Source: Pedobacter metabolipauper
GTDB lineage: Bacteria; Bacteroidota; Bacteroidia; Sphingobacteriales; Sphingobacteriaceae
Assembly: GCF_004362715.1 (NCBI RefSeq)
Contig: NZ_SNYC01000003.1
Span: forward strand, 559,601 to 623,600
Direction of reading: 5' to 3'
DNA: 64,000 nucleotides
A program made the position numbers and the translations under genes. Every line of letters begins with the position of its first letter. Position 1 is the stretch's first letter. Below the pieces are notes generated by a model. It saw only the letters and a program-made list of their open reading frames with translations, searched no databases and was not told where the DNA came from. Shown piece by piece: positions 18,276 through 25,671 of the stretch.

Positions 18276-18319
18276 TTGGGCAGAAAGAATGGAATTTACT
18301 GCTGCTGCTTTTGAGTAGA
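18252..18319. repeat. 67-bp direct repeat, copy 2 (end of the alpha/beta hydrolase)
   Basis: Matches 16651-16718. The plus strand still codes a PhyH-like tail (LPQEINWAERMEF) with a stop at 18316-18318, detached from any PhyH gene. The minus strand codes the last residues of the alpha/beta hydrolase, and a third frame ends the DUF1444-like gene. Confidence 0.85.
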
Positions 18320-18917
18320 CCATGAGATGTCCGCCTCCATCAATGATATGATCTGGCTTTACGTATTTAATGGGCATGATCTTGTCGCCGGTTCCGTGGA
18401 TATGAGTTAGGTTTTCTGGCCGTTCGGTATTTTTCCAATCCAATATACTGTTCAGTGCCCATTTTAGAAAAACAGGATCCGTATCAATCAATATATTTTT
18501 CAGCATTTTCTTTTCGCCTGTGGTTCGGGCTCCAAAGATCCAGTAAGCCATTCTATTGGTGTGTTTTAACAGGGATGCCGGAATGATCTTCTGAAGTCTA
18601 AAACTCCCTGCCAACCGATAATACCAGGGCAATTCGTTGGATGTTGCGGCGCTTGATATAATAAAGGTGTGTTTCGGTTTTAATACTTTAGCTATTTCAG
18701 TAGCGATAAAACCACCGAAGGATACACCAACGAGGTAAAAAGGAGCAGAGTGGTCTATAGCTAGTGCAAGTCTGGGGGCATAACCGCTCAGGGATTCTTT
18801 TGGATCTGGTGTGATCCAGTCCAGATAGATGATTTCAAATTCTTCAGAAAACACCAGCTTTCTGAAAACTCTTCTGTCTGCACCAAGGCCGCTAATGAAG
18901 TATATTTTTTCGGCCAT
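18264..18917 (-). CDS. Alpha/beta hydrolase, 217 aa
   Basis: Small alpha/beta-hydrolase. IYFISGLGADRRVF is the oxyanion-side start; GVSFGGFIA carries the nucleophile Ser near residue 65; HGTGDKIMP gives the acid; and GGGHLMVYSKA carries the His. No signal peptide, so probably cytoplasmic. Its C-terminal 18 residues lie in the second 67-bp repeat, antisense to a PhyH remnant, which suggests that this gene and the PhyH gene once overlapped tail to tail. Substrate unknown. Confidence 0.82.
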   Translation of the reverse strand: MAEKIYFISGLGADRRVFRKLVFSEEFEIIYLDWITPDPKESLSGYAPRLALAIDHSAPFYLVGVSFGGFIATEIAKVLKPKHTFIISSAATSNELPWYYRLAGSFRLQKIIPASLLKHTNRMAYWIFGARTTGEKKMLKNILIDTDPVFLKWALNSILDWKNTERPENLTHIHGTGDKIMPIKYVKPDHIIDGGGHLMVYSKAAAVNSILSAQLIS

Positions 18918-19067
18918 GTCTAATGAATCAATTGATATTATTTATAAATGGATATTCCTTTAAACAGAATATTTTATCAAATATAGCAGAACTAATTTTA
19001 ACGTTTAATTATTTTACTGGCATCCCTTTTGAATAGATGAACTTGTATTATCTATTTAAACGCAATC

Positions 19068-19802
19068 ATGAGATATCCCTTAGTTAAGCGCGTCGCAGGT
19101 ATACTGCTCTTATCAATAATCTTTGCCTGCAATGGAGGTAAAGAACCTGCCAGGAAGGTGGAAGTTAACACAACTTCTACAGCTGGTGCCATTGCAAAAG
19201 AAATCGTAAAAGAAGCTAACCCTACAGATACCATTCATACCGATGTACTGGAATTTATTGATGTGGATGGAAATGGCGACAATGAACTGCTTATCGCACA
19301 TCGTGCTAATGACACCACGGATTATATTTGCCAAACCATTTATGAAGGTAAGTTTAACAGGGGTGATCTGATCAGCCTTAAATGGAGAACCGGCCCTTAT
19401 GTAAACCCCGGTGATCCCGAAACGACCATACAGGAAAATTTTGTAGTGGAATATAAACTGGTTAAAGCCGGTAAGCTTTCTATTGCCAAACAGAAAGGAA
19501 TGCCCCGTTTATCTCCTTACTATTATGATGAAAACATTAGCGACTATGGAAAGGACAGGATTAATAATGAGGTGAGCTACTATCTTATAAATACCAATAA
19601 TCCAGACTTAAGGAAGGTTGTAGACCGGCCTGCCAGGGAAATACCTTTTACCGTTGAAAAAAGAACCGTTAACGGGATGGAGCTTTACGAGATCTGGTTT
19701 ACCACTGCGGCCAATAAACCCCAACCCATTCATAACGTATTTTACCATTTTAACTATCCTTACCAGCTCTTTGAGGGCGATGATTTAAAACCTGCACTTT
19801 AA
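19068..19802 (+). CDS. Lipoprotein sharing a domain with the DUF2931-like protein
   Basis: A 244-residue lipoprotein: the signal peptide ends at SIIFAC, with the lipidated Cys near residue 21. Residues 60-80 (FIDVDGNGDNELL) form a DxDxDG-type segment. Residues about 95-240 repeat the pattern seen at the end of the 6948-8165 protein (KLVKAGKLSIAKQKGMPRL, YGKD, YYLIN, VNGMELYEIW, NVFYHFNYPYQLF). The shared unit looks like an undescribed small domain. It is followed after 9 bases by the YwqK-like protein. Function unknown. Confidence 0.7.
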   Translation: MRYPLVKRVAGILLLSIIFACNGGKEPARKVEVNTTSTAGAIAKEIVKEANPTDTIHTDVLEFIDVDGNGDNELLIAHRANDTTDYICQTIYEGKFNRGDLISLKWRTGPYVNPGDPETTIQENFVVEYKLVKAGKLSIAKQKGMPRLSPYYYDENISDYGKDRINNEVSYYLINTNNPDLRKVVDRPAREIPFTVEKRTVNGMELYEIWFTTAANKPQPIHNVFYHFNYPYQLFEGDDLKPAL

Positions 19803-19811
19803 CCCAATTTT

Positions 19812-20657
19812 ATGAGAAAGCTACTTACGCTATTGCCCCTGTTATTTGTTCAGCTTGCAAATGCACAGGATTATAAAGAATTAAAAAAGGAGGACATCCG
19901 TATTGTGATGAGCGATAATAAACACAGTGTAACCATTGATGTTTTAACAAAAGACAACACCGCGCTTCCAACTGGTTATTATTCGGCTCCTTTTGACAAA
20001 GGTGATAATAAAATCTTCTTCTACGTTGGACCGAACGGTAAACTTAGCAAAACCGCTAAATTAGTAGATGAGGAAGTTTATTCTCTGGTGCCATTAGAAA
20101 ATAGCAAAGCACATGGTAAGGCCAGCGTTTTTAAAAACGACAAGCTGATTAAAGAAATTACATTTGAAAATGGCATCATCCGGTCTTCTAAAGAATTTGA
20201 GAAGAACAGACGTACGGACGAAGTTCATGATATTGATGGAGTTCTTACTTCAAGAAAGGAATTTGAAGACGATTTGCTTGTTTCTGATACCCAATTTAGT
20301 GATGGTGGTTCTATGGAGAAACAATATAAGAACGGGAAGGTGATCTCTTCTCACGACAGTAAAACTGAGCAATATTTTACCTATCATCCAAACGGTAAAA
20401 TGGAAACTGCTTCTGATGTGATGAATGGTAAAAAGGTAGAGAAGGAGTTTAATATTAATGGTGTATTGACTACGGAAAAAACAACTAGTTATGAGCCATT
20501 CGGTATCACTACCAAATGGTTTTACCTGAACGGAAAACTGAGAAAAATAGAGGAAGAAGATAGCATGCACATCAAGTTTAAGGAATACAATACTACTGGT
20601 AAGTTAATCAAATCTGGTGTTAAAGATGCTCCGCCAACCATTATGATCGGCAATTAA
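19812..20657 (+). CDS. Secreted YwqK/MORN-variant repeat protein
   Basis: A 281-residue exported protein; the signal peptide ends at QLANAQ. The second half has several MORN-variant units (FTYHPNGKMETAS, FNINGVLTTEK, FYLNGKLRKIEEED) as found in YwqK-family proteins, which form beta-hairpin sheets. YwqK was annotated as an antitoxin in Bacillus, but no toxin partner is seen here. It is more likely an envelope protein of unknown role, co-transcribed with the preceding lipoprotein. Confidence 0.7.
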   Translation: MRKLLTLLPLLFVQLANAQDYKELKKEDIRIVMSDNKHSVTIDVLTKDNTALPTGYYSAPFDKGDNKIFFYVGPNGKLSKTAKLVDEEVYSLVPLENSKAHGKASVFKNDKLIKEITFENGIIRSSKEFEKNRRTDEVHDIDGVLTSRKEFEDDLLVSDTQFSDGGSMEKQYKNGKVISSHDSKTEQYFTYHPNGKMETASDVMNGKKVEKEFNINGVLTTEKTTSYEPFGITTKWFYLNGKLRKIEEEDSMHIKFKEYNTTGKLIKSGVKDAPPTIMIGN

Positions 20658-20785
20658 TCAGAGACTAGTTTAATATTTCAAGCGTTGACAATAGGTTATC
20701 CTTTAATGCTTTTTTAAAGCCGTTGATATTGTTGATAATAACCATCAATGCCTCTTTGAATGATGGCTTTGATGGTGTTTTGCTC

Positions 20786-21679
20786 TTATAAATTAGTGAT
20801 CATGAGTAATCCGATTCCGAAATAAGGATTTGGCTTATCCTTAAAGTTGCCTTCCAGATCTGCCAGGTCATTGAAAAAATCAACAATGAAGGACGTTGGC
20901 TTTAATCCATTATTGGTATGCAGTATAATATTATCGCCGATGCTGCTCCATTTTCTGGATGGATGCGATACGCCAATGCTGCTGCCTGTTTCCCAATCCC
21001 ATACCATCCAGTTCCAGCCATGTTTTTGTTGCACGCAATCGTCGAATAAGTAATAAAGGGTTTTGATTTTCATCTTCCCCTGATCTTTATCTTTCCAATA
21101 TTCTACTGTGTTCGCTATTTCCTGAATGGTCTGATCGCAGTCGACTGGCGTAAAATCAGGATTGGTGATCTGTATGATCTTTATGGCTTCGTCAATCTTT
21201 TTTTGAATGGTATTGCTTTCTTTCCCATTGGGAGTTCTTAAGTAGGCCAGAGACAGGTTTATAGGGTCGAACGGAATTCCTAATGTCTTTTCCAGCATTT
21301 CTCCTGGAATAAAAGGAGGAATGGTATGGTCTGTATTGAATTGATCTGCCGGATTAAATGAAAACTGTTCGCGCTCATAAAATCCAGTAGTATACTTTTC
21401 TTCGATATCCATGATCAGCTTGAATTCCGGGTTGTTTGGATTCCGTGTTTCCTGCGTTTGATAGTAGTCGGGCTGCAGGTGCCAGTAAAGACAAAGTACA
21501 GTGCCTTTATCGATGATCTTTTGTTCGATCATCCATTGCATTGGCCCAATACCGTCGTCGTAATTGTAGTGCTGTACAAATTGATGCCATTCTTCTGCAT
21601 TCAGGTTTTTGTACGATTCTGATCCTTCTAAGGCTTTTTGAACGTTAATCTTATTGTGCTTGTTAAAAGTTACTGTCAT
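20786..21679 (-). CDS. DUF4274-like protein, 297 aa
   Basis: Cytoplasmic protein without signal peptide. Residues 24-70 (EEWHQFVQHYNYDDGIGPMQ, then DKGTVLCLYWHLQPDYY) resemble the short DUF4274 module, usually found in Bacteroidota and often near immunity-like proteins. The remaining 220 residues, Trp-rich near KHGWNWMVWDW, are not recognised. It stands alone between convergent and same-strand genes. Confidence in the domain is moderate and in function none. Confidence 0.6.
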   Translation of the reverse strand: MTVTFNKHNKINVQKALEGSESYKNLNAEEWHQFVQHYNYDDGIGPMQWMIEQKIIDKGTVLCLYWHLQPDYYQTQETRNPNNPEFKLIMDIEEKYTTGFYEREQFSFNPADQFNTDHTIPPFIPGEMLEKTLGIPFDPINLSLAYLRTPNGKESNTIQKKIDEAIKIIQITNPDFTPVDCDQTIQEIANTVEYWKDKDQGKMKIKTLYYLFDDCVQQKHGWNWMVWDWETGSSIGVSHPSRKWSSIGDNIILHTNNGLKPTSFIVDFFNDLADLEGNFKDKPNPYFGIGLLMITNL

Positions 21680-21753
21680 TATAAATTAATTGAACGGAAC
21701 ATAAAGGTTTCTGTTGGTTAAAGAACAATGCAGGATTGGTATTGTTTGGGGCA

Positions 21754-21800
21754 CAAAAAAAACCCCTGTAAAGTGTATGCTTATACAGAGACTTTTTTTG
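21754..21800 (-). terminator. Rho-independent terminator, minus strand
   Basis: Imperfect stem CTGTAAAG / CTT-A-TACAG around 21765-21787, flanked by an A-run on the plus strand (T-run for minus-strand transcripts) and by T7 on the other side, so it could act in both directions. It lies 17 bases after the stop of the SHOCT-type gene. Confidence 0.7.
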
Positions 21801-21816
21801 GTTATTTTAATTTTAC

Positions 21817-22305
21817 TTAATTTGGGCTGAGCAGCCTTTTTTTCTGCCCATCGTATTCCGCTTGCGTAACGGCACCGCTGTCCAGCAGTTTCTTGAATTT
21901 TTCAATTTCATCCGCCACACTGTATATAAGATTGCCAGGTTTGTTTTTGTTGGGTATTACTTCTCCGGCATCAATTGCATCTTCAACAGGAATTTCGAAA
22001 TTAACAACATCACCGTCAGCGATAATGATTACCTTCTTAATACCGTTAAATTTCTCTATAGAGATTTTCTTGATGAGGACAGGCATGTTTGTATAGCGTC
22101 GGTCTGCCATGGCGTCGTCCGGGATACTAAAATTCCATCTTGAAGTGACGTAGAGAAATCTGCCGTCAATCCCAGTGCCCCGGCTCAGTTTAATGGAGTC
22201 GCCGACATTGTAAGTTACGCCATTGGAGGCTTTGTAGGTTGTGATTTTCTGTGCATAACAGCTTACTGAAGCCATTAGGGCAATGAATAAGATAATTTGT
22301 TTCAT
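21817..22305 (-). CDS. Secreted protein with C-terminal SHOCT-like domain
   Basis: About 162 residues from ATG 22305 (MKQIILFIALMASVSCYAQ, a clear signal peptide); an earlier ATG at 22347 precedes it without signal character. The last 30 residues, EIEKFKKLLDSGAVTQAEYD, form a SHOCT motif, a short helical module common at the ends of bacterial proteins. The middle is beta-rich and unassigned (SLSRGTGIDGRFLYV). Own terminator downstream. Function unknown. Confidence 0.72.
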   Translation of the reverse strand: MKQIILFIALMASVSCYAQKITTYKASNGVTYNVGDSIKLSRGTGIDGRFLYVTSRWNFSIPDDAMADRRYTNMPVLIKKISIEKFNGIKKVIIIADGDVVNFEIPVEDAIDAGEVIPNKNKPGNLIYSVADEIEKFKKLLDSGAVTQAEYDGQKKRLLSPN

Positions 22306-22562
22306 GTGTGTGTTTATATTGTGTGTAAAGCAATTTAGTAAAAACACATAAGGATTGACGTAACAAAATTGAAACAGCAGTTAAATTAGGGTGTAGCGTT
22401 CTACAGTCTGGAAGGGGTTGTAAAATTGGTGGAGCAGTTTTTTCCTTCGATCACGTTTGATACGTCAACTTCTAATATCATATGGATAAACTTAGGAATA
22501 AACCGGCCAACTTCGAAACAGATTGGTACATTTATGGAAATAAATAATTGATCGTTATTCTG

Positions 22563-23162
22563 ATGTTTCTGAGTAAGTATATAATCGTTCGCAGTGTTAA
22601 GTGGTTCTGGCTCTTGCCTGTATTAATGGCTGGATGTAATTTTTCGCCGAAAGATGAGGCTCGTGAGAGGAAGCCAATTGAGCATACTATAGAACCGCGT
22701 GCTGTTATAAAAAATCAACAAGTTCATAAACAAATTGACACTGGGGCGTATGTTGCCGATATTGCTAAATACTGTGATAGTGTAGACCGGCAGTTGAACC
22801 ATTTCATTTTGAAGACTGTTGATGATCCTGATAAATCTGGCGAAGGGGGAGAGCAGAATTATTACCTGGATGCTAAAGATACAGTAAAAGTAACTGCAAT
22901 TTATTATGGGGAGACCGGCAAGACGGCTTATACGCTCTATTTCAAAAATGGAATGATCGCACTATTGAATCAGGAAGTAACGTTTTATACTGCTCCAATC
23001 TATGTCAAGGATTCTAAACCTGACCGGTTAGAAACGGAGCGGGTTACATTTAAGGATGGAAAGATTGTCCAATGGATTAATAAAGGAACTAAGGTAGGTT
23101 CTATTGAATTTGATAAGAAAGACGCTGAACTCAAAGATCTTTATATTGAGCTTTTTCGTTAA
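22563..23162 (+). CDS. Lipoprotein of unknown function
   Basis: About 199 residues from ATG 22563; a TTG at 22548 is less likely. The signal peptide ends in a lipobox LMAGC, so it is probably lipidated. The mature protein has a DTGAYVADIAKYCDSVDRQL helix and a beta-rich second half (TAIYYGETGKTAYTLYF). I recognise no family. Monocistronic. Confidence 0.65.
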   Translation: MFLSKYIIVRSVKWFWLLPVLMAGCNFSPKDEARERKPIEHTIEPRAVIKNQQVHKQIDTGAYVADIAKYCDSVDRQLNHFILKTVDDPDKSGEGGEQNYYLDAKDTVKVTAIYYGETGKTAYTLYFKNGMIALLNQEVTFYTAPIYVKDSKPDRLETERVTFKDGKIVQWINKGTKVGSIEFDKKDAELKDLYIELFR

Positions 23163-23287
23163 GTCGCAAATTGTTGAATTACGTTTCATCTGTTTGAGCG
23201 ATATTCTAATTAATTGACTTTTATTTCATTAATATTAATATATTTTGTTTTGATATTTACTATTATTTCATATTTATTAATAATAAC

Positions 23288-23318
23288 TTGTTTTTACAGA
23301 TAAATTGATCTAACTTTG
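23288..23318 (+). promoter_or_regulatory. Bacteroidota-type promoter of the Rpn locus
   Basis: TTG at 23288-23290 and a perfect TAACTTTG (consensus TAnnTTTG) at 23311-23318, spaced by 20 bases, 17 bases before the Rpn ATG. Element spacing and sequence match the primary sigma factor consensus of this phylum. Confidence 0.65.
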
Positions 23319-23335
23319 CTCTTAACGTATTCATT

Positions 23336-24262
23336 ATGTATGCGAATGTTAGTGTCAATTCCAAACGGGATTATTTAAAGATCAGCAATAGAAGAACGTT
23401 CATTGACCCATTTTTAGATTTTTCCTTTAAGCGGATATTTGCTTCCGAATCGAGCAAGGAAGTATTGATCGGTTTCTTAAATGAATTGCTGAAAGGGCAA
23501 AGGCAGATTGAAACCATTGTTTATAATAATAACGAATACCCAGGAGAGATTGGCGATGAAGGCGGGGCAATCTTCGATATAACTTGTACAGATAAGTTTG
23601 GTGCAGTGTTTTTAATTGAGATCCAAAAAGGTGTACAGCGATATTTTAAGGAACGTGCACTTTTTTATACTTCAAGGTTGATCAGTGAGCAGGCACCAAA
23701 AGGAAACAGGAGAGATTGGGCTTATAAATTGACTGATGTTTACCTGGTTGCTATACTGGAAGATTTCAACTTGCCCGATAGCGATACTAATGACTATTTA
23801 CATCACGTTTGCCTGATCAATCAAACAACTGGTAAGGTATTTTATAATAAGTTAGGATATACCTACGTGGAGGTTCGTAAATTCAATAAATCTATGGAAC
23901 AATTGGAAACCCAGTTGGATAAGTGGATTTATATTCTTAAAAATTTAACCAGGTTTAACGACAGACCAGCGCTGTTTCTAGGATCTGAATTTGACCATTT
24001 TTTTAATTTAGCTAGTTTAACTAGCCTTACAAAGGAGGAAAGAAAGATGTTTAATGCAAGTTTAAAGTACAAATGGGATAATAAGAACGTGTTGGATTAT
24101 GCCAAGGAGTTGTCTAGAGAAGAAGGTAAAGTTGAAGGTAGAGTTGAGGGTAGAATTGAGGGTGCAAGCGATAAAGCTCAAGAAATTGCACTAATTCTAA
24201 AGCGGGATGGGTTTTCCAATAAAGCGATTCTAAAGGCTACTGGTTTTAACTTAGTTGATTAA
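23336..24262 (+). CDS. Rpn-family PD-(D/E)XK nuclease (PF12784 type)
   Basis: A 308-residue protein of the recombination-promoting-nuclease/transposase-like family. Residues 20-36 are the usual lead-in (RTFIDPFLDFSFKRIF). The PD-(D/E)XK core has Asp81 in IFDITC and Glu95-x-Gln97 in LIEIQKG; the lysine of the motif is replaced by Gln, as is normal here. The tail (about 237-308) holds a conserved KWDNKNVLDYAKELSREEG stretch, a Glu/Gly/Val linker of repeated GKVEGRVEGRIEG, and a short helix-turn-helix-like end. Family members are DNases acting in phage defence. Two free copies of the tail follow. Confidence 0.9.
   Translation: MYANVSVNSKRDYLKISNRRTFIDPFLDFSFKRIFASESSKEVLIGFLNELLKGQRQIETIVYNNNEYPGEIGDEGGAIFDITCTDKFGAVFLIEIQKGVQRYFKERALFYTSRLISEQAPKGNRRDWAYKLTDVYLVAILEDFNLPDSDTNDYLHHVCLINQTTGKVFYNKLGYTYVEVRKFNKSMEQLETQLDKWIYILKNLTRFNDRPALFLGSEFDHFFNLASLTSLTKEERKMFNASLKYKWDNKNVLDYAKELSREEGKVEGRVEGRIEGASDKAQEIALILKRDGFSNKAILKATGFNLVD
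24033..24049 (+). promoter_or_regulatory. Internal ribosome binding site and ATG inside the Rpn gene
   Basis: AGGAGG at 24033-24038 stands 8 bases before an in-frame ATG at 24047. This is a full Shine-Dalgarno, a rare thing in this phylum, placed exactly where a small C-terminal protein would begin. Confidence 0.65.
24047..24262 (+). CDS. Candidate internal small Rpn protein (RpnS-like)
   Basis: In-frame product of 71 residues starting MFNASLKYKWDNKN and ending with the nuclease. In E. coli Rpn proteins, a small protein made from an internal start inhibits the full-length nuclease (intragenic antitoxin; published work on RpnL/RpnS). Support here is the internal Shine-Dalgarno and the fact that the two downstream copies begin at almost the same residue. 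Not proven by sequence alone. Confidence 0.55.
   Translation: MFNASLKYKWDNKNVLDYAKELSREEGKVEGRVEGRIEGASDKAQEIALILKRDGFSNKAILKATGFNLVD
24053..24128 (+). repeat. 76-bp exact direct repeat (copies at 24053 and 24290; partial third at 24541)
   Basis: Bases 24053-24128 and 24290-24365 are identical; a third, shorter and diverged copy shares 26 identical bases at 24541-24566. The repeat codes the conserved part of the Rpn tail. Confidence 0.9.
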
Positions 24263-24286
24263 CATCCATAATTAGTCATTAAAAAT

Positions 24287-24511
24287 ATGAATGCAAGTTT
24301 AAAGTACAAATGGGATAATAAGAACGTGTTGGATTATGCCAAGGAGTTGTCTAGAGAAGAAGGTAGCGTTATAGGAGCAATTAATAAAGCTAAAGAAATA
24401 GCCATCAAAATGAAAAATAAAGGATTTTCGGATATTGATATTTTAGAGGTTACAGATATTAATTTAACCGAAGTCCAAAGTTCCAAGAATTTTAATTATA
24501 AAATAACATGA
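24287..24511 (+). CDS. Free-standing Rpn tail cassette 1 (74 aa)
   Basis: Starts MNASLKYKWDNKN, one codon short of the internal start of the Rpn gene. Bases 24290-24365 are identical over 76 bases to 24053-24128 inside the nuclease. After SREEG the sequences part: this copy lacks the VEGR linker and has its own helical end (INKAKEIAIKMKNKGFSDID). It codes no nuclease core. Likely an RpnS-like small protein or decoy; alternatively a decaying duplication. It lies 24 bases after the nuclease stop. Confidence 0.7.
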   Translation: MNASLKYKWDNKNVLDYAKELSREEGSVIGAINKAKEIAIKMKNKGFSDIDILEVTDINLTEVQSSKNFNYKIT

Positions 24512-24702
24512 ATAAACTTGATCCAAGATTAAAGTATAGATGGGATAATAAGAACGTGTTGGATTACGCTAAGGAGTTAGCGGGAGAAAAAAAAGCAAAG
24601 GAAATTGCGCATTCATTGCGAAAATCTGGAGAATCTGTTCAATTTATTTTAGATGTTACCGGCATTGATTTAGAAAATAGCAATGAAATAACTACATCAT
24701 AG
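24508..24702 (+). CDS. Free-standing Rpn tail cassette 2 (64 aa)
   Basis: Overlaps the previous cassette by ATGA, so translation is probably coupled. It has the same plan: LKYRWDNKNVLDYAKELAGE, then a diverged KAKEIAHSLRKSGESVQFIL end. Nucleotide identity with the other copies is perfect only over 24541-24566, so it is an older copy. It keeps an open frame and a sensible start, which argues for selection. Probable function as for cassette 1. Confidence 0.68.
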   Translation: MNKLDPRLKYRWDNKNVLDYAKELAGEKKAKEIAHSLRKSGESVQFILDVTGIDLENSNEITTS

Positions 24703-24758
24703 CAGTACTTAATGAAGATTCTATATATTAGCAGATACTAAATTAGTTGCTCTTAATT

Positions 24759-25355
24759 ATGAAAAAGATTCTTTTAAGCATATTTCTTTTAATTTCAAGT
24801 CTTCAGATTCTTAATGCGCAAAGTAAAGATATTGAAGATCTGTATGAAGATTATACCAATGCACTTACAGATTCTGAGAAAAAACCGCAAGCCATAAAAT
24901 TAGGATTGGCAATTTTAAGCAGGAAATCTGAACTCAGTAAGGAGCGTATCGTTAATTTGAACTATCATCTGGCTCATTTGTATGAAGAATCTTTAGATCC
25001 TCAAAAAGCCAAGCTATATTATATCGAGGTTCTCAAAATGGTGCCAGGTCATTATATATCCAGTCGGGCTCTAGGCAGGATCTATTCTAATGAATGTATG
25101 GATCTGGGTAAACAAGTAGGCGAAGCCGCTCGATTAAAAGATGCCAGGTTGAATGCTGAAAAATTTAAGGCATACAAAATTCACGTTTTAAATACTTTAC
25201 CTCTTCTGGAAAAAGCCCAGGCTTGCGATCCTGAAACCGAACTGCTAACTTTAATCACTTATTTCTACAACAGCATTAAAGATACCACTGGACTGGCGAA
25301 CTTAAATGACCGGCTAAAAGTGCTTTCTAAAGATTGTGTTGAGTTCCTTGACTAA
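24759..25355 (+). CDS. Secreted TPR-like protein
   Basis: About 198 residues from ATG 24759 (a TTG 12 bases upstream is less likely). The signal peptide ends LQILNAQS. The rest is alpha-helical with TPR-like spacing (LNYHLAHLYEESLDPQKAKL, HYISSRALGRIYSNE), probably three or four repeats. No enzymatic motif. It follows the Rpn cassettes on the same strand but the gap shows no link. Probably a periplasmic scaffold; unknown role. Confidence 0.65.
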   Translation: MKKILLSIFLLISSLQILNAQSKDIEDLYEDYTNALTDSEKKPQAIKLGLAILSRKSELSKERIVNLNYHLAHLYEESLDPQKAKLYYIEVLKMVPGHYISSRALGRIYSNECMDLGKQVGEAARLKDARLNAEKFKAYKIHVLNTLPLLEKAQACDPETELLTLITYFYNSIKDTTGLANLNDRLKVLSKDCVEFLD

Positions 25356-25376
25356 TAATTCTTTACCTTGCATCCC

Positions 25377-25559
25377 ATGATTAGATTGAACAGTGATACC
25401 CCGTCAAGCGTGCTCCAGGATGTAAGGGAAGGTCAGCTTGTAACCGATACCTTTAGTAAAACCGGCCTGGTAGAGGAAATCATAATTACCGATGACGGAT
25501 TGTATCGGGTTTATGAATTTAAACTGGTTACCGGCAGAAGTATCACCATCAAGAAATAG
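25377..25559 (+). CDS. Small hypothetical protein, 60 aa
   Basis: From ATG 25377 (TTG 9 bases earlier is an alternative). About 60 residues with alternating strands: DTFSKTGLVEEIIITDDGLY, then EFKLVTGRSITI. It looks like a single small beta-barrel domain. It is 21 bases downstream of the TPR-like gene and 7 before another tiny gene, so probably an operon. No family recognised. Confidence 0.5.
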   Translation: MIRLNSDTPSSVLQDVREGQLVTDTFSKTGLVEEIIITDDGLYRVYEFKLVTGRSITIKK

Positions 25560-25566
25560 TATACTT

Positions 25567-25671
25567 ATGAAAAATACCTTAAAACCAGCTTGTGGTGAAT
25601 ATGGGTCTATTTGGGATTTTGAAATCCGGAACGGTAAACTAGTACTGGTAAAACAGCAGACTGCTGGTTAA
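25567..25671 (+). CDS. Very small protein, 34 aa
   Basis: ATG at 25567, 34 codons, stop TAA at 25669-25671, ending right beside the stop of a convergent gene. Sequence begins MKNTLKPACGEYG and has IWDFEIRNGKLVLV, a beta-hairpin-like pattern. Supported only by position 7 bases after the previous gene and natural-looking codons. Confidence 0.35.
   Translation: MKNTLKPACGEYGSIWDFEIRNGKLVLVKQQTAG

Noticed and set aside
18130..18318. Frame ending in a PhyH-like tail
   Set aside because: The first part is out of frame with the real gene; only the last 20 codons, the repeat, are meaningful and are listed as a repeat.
23336..24702. Rpn gene as a transposable element
   Set aside because: The family is sometimes named transposase, but no terminal inverted repeats or target duplications are seen around it; the repeats are all within the tail.
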